From: Steinernema hermaphroditum
Lineage: Eukaryota > Nematoda > Chromadorea > Rhabditida > Steinernematidae
Assembly (NCBI GenBank): GCA_030435675.1
Contig: CM059625.1
Span: forward strand, 18,104,001 to 18,168,000
Length of the DNA stretch: 64,000 bases
Direction: 5' to 3'
The notes below the pieces were generated by a model. It did not search any database and was not told the origin of the DNA. It worked only from the letters and a program-made list of their open reading frames with translations. The translations under genes were made by a program, and so were the position numbers. Shown here one piece after another: positions 61,641 through 64,000 of this stretch. Every line of letters begins with the position of its first letter. Position 1 is the first letter of the stretch.

Positions 61641-61953
61641 AAGCCGTGTTTTACTATGCTTCCATCTTCTTTCTTCTAACCATAACAGTATATTTTCGTT
61701 TGGCGTTTACCAACGCTGGTCTTTGGTTTGGAGCCCTTTGCAGGAATCGGAACTGGTAACCCGAATTTCACCTTTGTCGTGGAGTTGTTTTTCATTCTTT
61801 GGCGTTCCCTCATCTCCGTTTATCGTTTAAGATGTCACAACGGCAGATCCTATTCGATTCTGGCCAATACAAACACATATACGCGTAAATGCCTTCTGAA
61901 AGTCGCGTTTTATTTAATATAGGCAACTTTGCTGGATCAGCGGCAACTGTTTA

Positions 61954-62010
61954 TGTGGTCGAGCTGGATAGTCTCTTGGCTGCCGTTCTTGAGATCCAGG
62001 TTCGACACCC
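61954..62010 (+). repeat. tRNA-like (SINE-type) module 2
   Basis: TGTGGTCGAGCTGGATAGTC (A-box-like) and GGTTCGACACC (B-box-like) at the same spacing as in module 1. It is the most diverged of the three and lies at the centre of the palindrome. Confidence 0.45.
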
Positions 62011-62254
62011 ATGCCAGCCATTCTTCTTTGGTTTGATGTCCTGAGGTAAATAGCAAAAGAGAGGGGACCGTGAAAGAACGAAAAAACGCTTCGCCACAAA
62101 AGTGAAATCTGGGTTACCAGTTCCGATTCGTGCAAAGGGTTTTTTAGTCTACATTTGATGCAAAACACGAAACGGTGTTGTTAAACACTAGGAAACATAA
62201 TAATGTACAGTTTCGGTGAAAAGAAGGAAAATCGAAAAATAGAAGATTCCCTGT

Positions 62255-62306
62255 GGGAATCGAACCCTAGACCGCAGACTGACGTCCCAGAGCACCCTTG
62301 ACCACA
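62255..62306 (-). repeat. tRNA-like (SINE-type) module 3
   Basis: On the minus strand TGTGGTCAAGGGTGCTCTGG is followed by a perfect B box, GGTTCGATTCC. It is the inverted counterpart of module 1 in the right arm. Confidence 0.5.
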
Positions 62307-62512
62307 CGAGCACAACGCGACATTGCAATTCGGTTCTACTAGTATTGAGTGTCGTGAATTTTGGTAACTTCAGGGCCTTGTTTAGGGTGGATAGCTTCAT
62401 TTTTGGCACGCGAGTTTATGTGTGCTTGACTTCTCAGATACACCCCTGTGCCAAATATCAGCTCGATCTGCGCGTATCACTTGGGAACAGTCCCTTGTGA
62501 GTGGAATAACAT

Positions 62513-62660
62513 GTAATTTTGCTCCACTTGTGAAATGCAAAAATATTTAGGGGTTGAGGAACTTTCATCAGAGGCTCAGGCTCAATTTGATCGGTAGAGT
62601 CGTCATCAATGGACGTAGCGATATTCGGCAGGGCCCCATCAATCACAAAATCTATGGAGC
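62513..62660 (-). other. Possible orphan exon
   Basis: On the minus strand an acceptor-like tccatag opens a frame reading DFVIDGALPNIATSIDDDST and an acidic/Pro-rich continuation of about 20 residues, before AT-rich sequence. A possible first exon upstream (ATG near 63115, MADTVKS, then a gtacta donor) could join it. No domain or further exon was found. The palindrome lies immediately downstream. Confidence 0.25.
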
Positions 62661-64000
62661 AGTTATTCTTGTGTGGATACACCTTCTGCAGTGTTTTCGA
62701 AGTGATGCGAAATAAGGCCTATGGTCCAAATAATTTGCAAGCAGACAGACACGGTGGAAGTGCAAAACCGATTTCATTGCAACGGTTCGAATTATTCATT
62801 GCTCCCCCTCCCCAGAAGGGCGAGCAAATGCACACTGAATTTGGTTGCACGAAGCACATTTCAAGTCTATTAACGTACAGCTACAGTAAACGAATCTTTG
62901 TTTACTGTTCAACGGCGACAATAGTAATAGCGACAACTGAATTTACAAGTTGTGTAATACTCGTGGCAATAGCAAGCGACGGGAGTTAACAGAGTTAAAA
63001 TTAAAGCTATATCTAAAGCGATGCAGCCTTATGTTGTTTAGTACCTGATTTAACGGTATCCGCCATGCAAGATATCTTAGAATGCACAAATAACAAGAGT
63101 ATATCAGTCTCCATAAGGTCTTCGTCTGATTCATGTGTTTGTTGACGCATGTGAGAACTGCGCAGTAGATCGCTTATATCCGAAAGTGTACAATCGACAA
63201 AGCGGGATAACGGGATCCTCTACACAGTGCGTGCTGCGGCAGTAGGAACCAAAGAGCAAACTTTAATACTTACTGCTTTGATTTCAAATATGGTTATTGT
63301 CACGTTCTATTGTGAAAAACGAGCAAAAGCGGGGAAGAGCGGATAGCCCTTTTCGGCTCACTGCGTGGAACTAGTGATTGCTTTGAGTTTGTGGAGTTAG
63401 GTTTCGCTTTGCTATCTTCTGTCTAAGCGCATCGTTACGGACGTTATCCAGTATCCAGTCTGATGTCGTTCAAATTAGTACGTATTCTATTGTAGACTGA
63501 CTCACATAAGAAAACAGAAAGAGAAACAACCACTCACTTCTTAATTCACTTCTTAATTACTTGACGCTGGACTCTCTGTAACTTGTGCTACCAGATTGTG
63601 CTAGATCACATTCAAGGTATTGACGACCATGTGAACCATCGCCTGGGTTAACTTTGATACGCTAGAAAATGAAGTGGACATGATTGAAGAACATCGTGCC
63701 TAATTGAGCAGAAATGGGAGATCTGCAAGAGAACTTTCCGCACAATTTTTTTTCGGCAGCATCACATGTTTTATGATTATTTCGCTACTAGAAGAGCAGC
63801 AACGGCTTATATATCCCATTTGCAGAAAGCACCAAAACCGTGGACATATAAATAGTTTCAGTCGTTTGGACACTTCTTGTTATTGACAAAATCTTCATTC
63901 ATGTTCAATGTTCATTTTAATTGGTTTTGTGTGCATGTTTTCTGATATTCAGACCAGCGAATGTTTCGTGGTGTTACTAGAAGGATCTTTTAAAGTCCAA
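62661..64000. other. Right edge, no supported gene
   Basis: Apart from the possible first exon near 63050-63115, I see no gene, RNA or clear repeat. The open frame at 62609-62989 (+) is the antisense shadow of the possible orphan exon. Confidence 0.35.

Larger units (their letters stand above)
61388..62497. repeat. Composite palindrome with nested inverted repeats
   Basis: The outer arms (61388 to about 61680, and about 62215 to 62497) are inverted copies, both starting CAAGGGACTGTTCCCAAGTG from the outside, with strong identity over nearly 300 bp. A second, inner inverted pair lies at about 61740-61830 and 62051-62143 (shared core GAATCGGAACTGGTAACCC). Three tRNA-like modules sit inside. 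No coding frame is apparent and no target duplication was found. Confidence 0.8.

Overview
The window is nuclear DNA of a nematode, most likely a clade V (Rhabditina) species. The signs are: a cuticle collagen of the C. elegans type, an astacin protease with a C-terminal ShK domain, close matches to C. elegans protein families, introns mostly 41-50 nt long, and strong 3' splice acceptors directly in front of several start codons, as expected for spliced-leader trans-splicing. Five of about 107 modelled introns have GC-AG ends, which is high for a nematode. From memory, not checked, Heterorhabditis bacteriophora is a species reported to be rich in GC-AG introns, so it or a relative is a reasonable guess.

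Layout: a short-tailed L1CAM adhesion protein (lad-2 type, 308-5192, -); a gene-free stretch with a mariner relic; an EDEM-type ER mannosidase-like protein (9198-11479, -); SPARC/osteonectin (12456-13765, -); VDAC porin (15916-17057, -); methylcrotonyl-CoA carboxylase alpha (17975-20356, -); 2-oxoglutarate dehydrogenase E1 (23054-26476, +); a DRAM/Frag1-type membrane protein (27127-27987, +); an astacin-ShK metalloprotease (28221-30793, -) with a MITE in its large intron; a 1.4 kb palindromic Tc1/mariner-type element; TAF9 (33087-33896, -); a mariner relic, tandem repeats and a GC-rich patch; a GRAMD4 homologue (36975-40821, -); a MOSC-domain amidoxime reductase (43149-44374, -); a full-length-sized mariner relic; a cuticle collagen (47990-49322, -); ECSIT (50470-51982, -) divergent from cytochrome c (52664-53045, +); an unusual class II-like myosin heavy chain (53306-60175, -); and finally a 1.1 kb composite palindrome with tRNA-like modules.

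Fifteen protein genes were rebuilt exon by exon. In fourteen of them the exon lengths sum to a multiple of three with consistent splice phases; the myosin model needs one single-base frameshift in its rod. Six genes encode nuclear-coded mitochondrial proteins (VDAC, MCCC1, OGDH E1, mARC, ECSIT, cytochrome c). Three of these are adjacent, and ECSIT and cytochrome c share a 0.7 kb divergent promoter region. The rest belong to the extracellular matrix and cell surface (lad-2, SPARC, collagen, astacin), ER quality control (EDEM), transcription (TAF9), membranes (GRAMD4, DRAM) and the cytoskeleton (myosin). No rRNA, convincing tRNA gene, CRISPR array or bacterial operon was seen.
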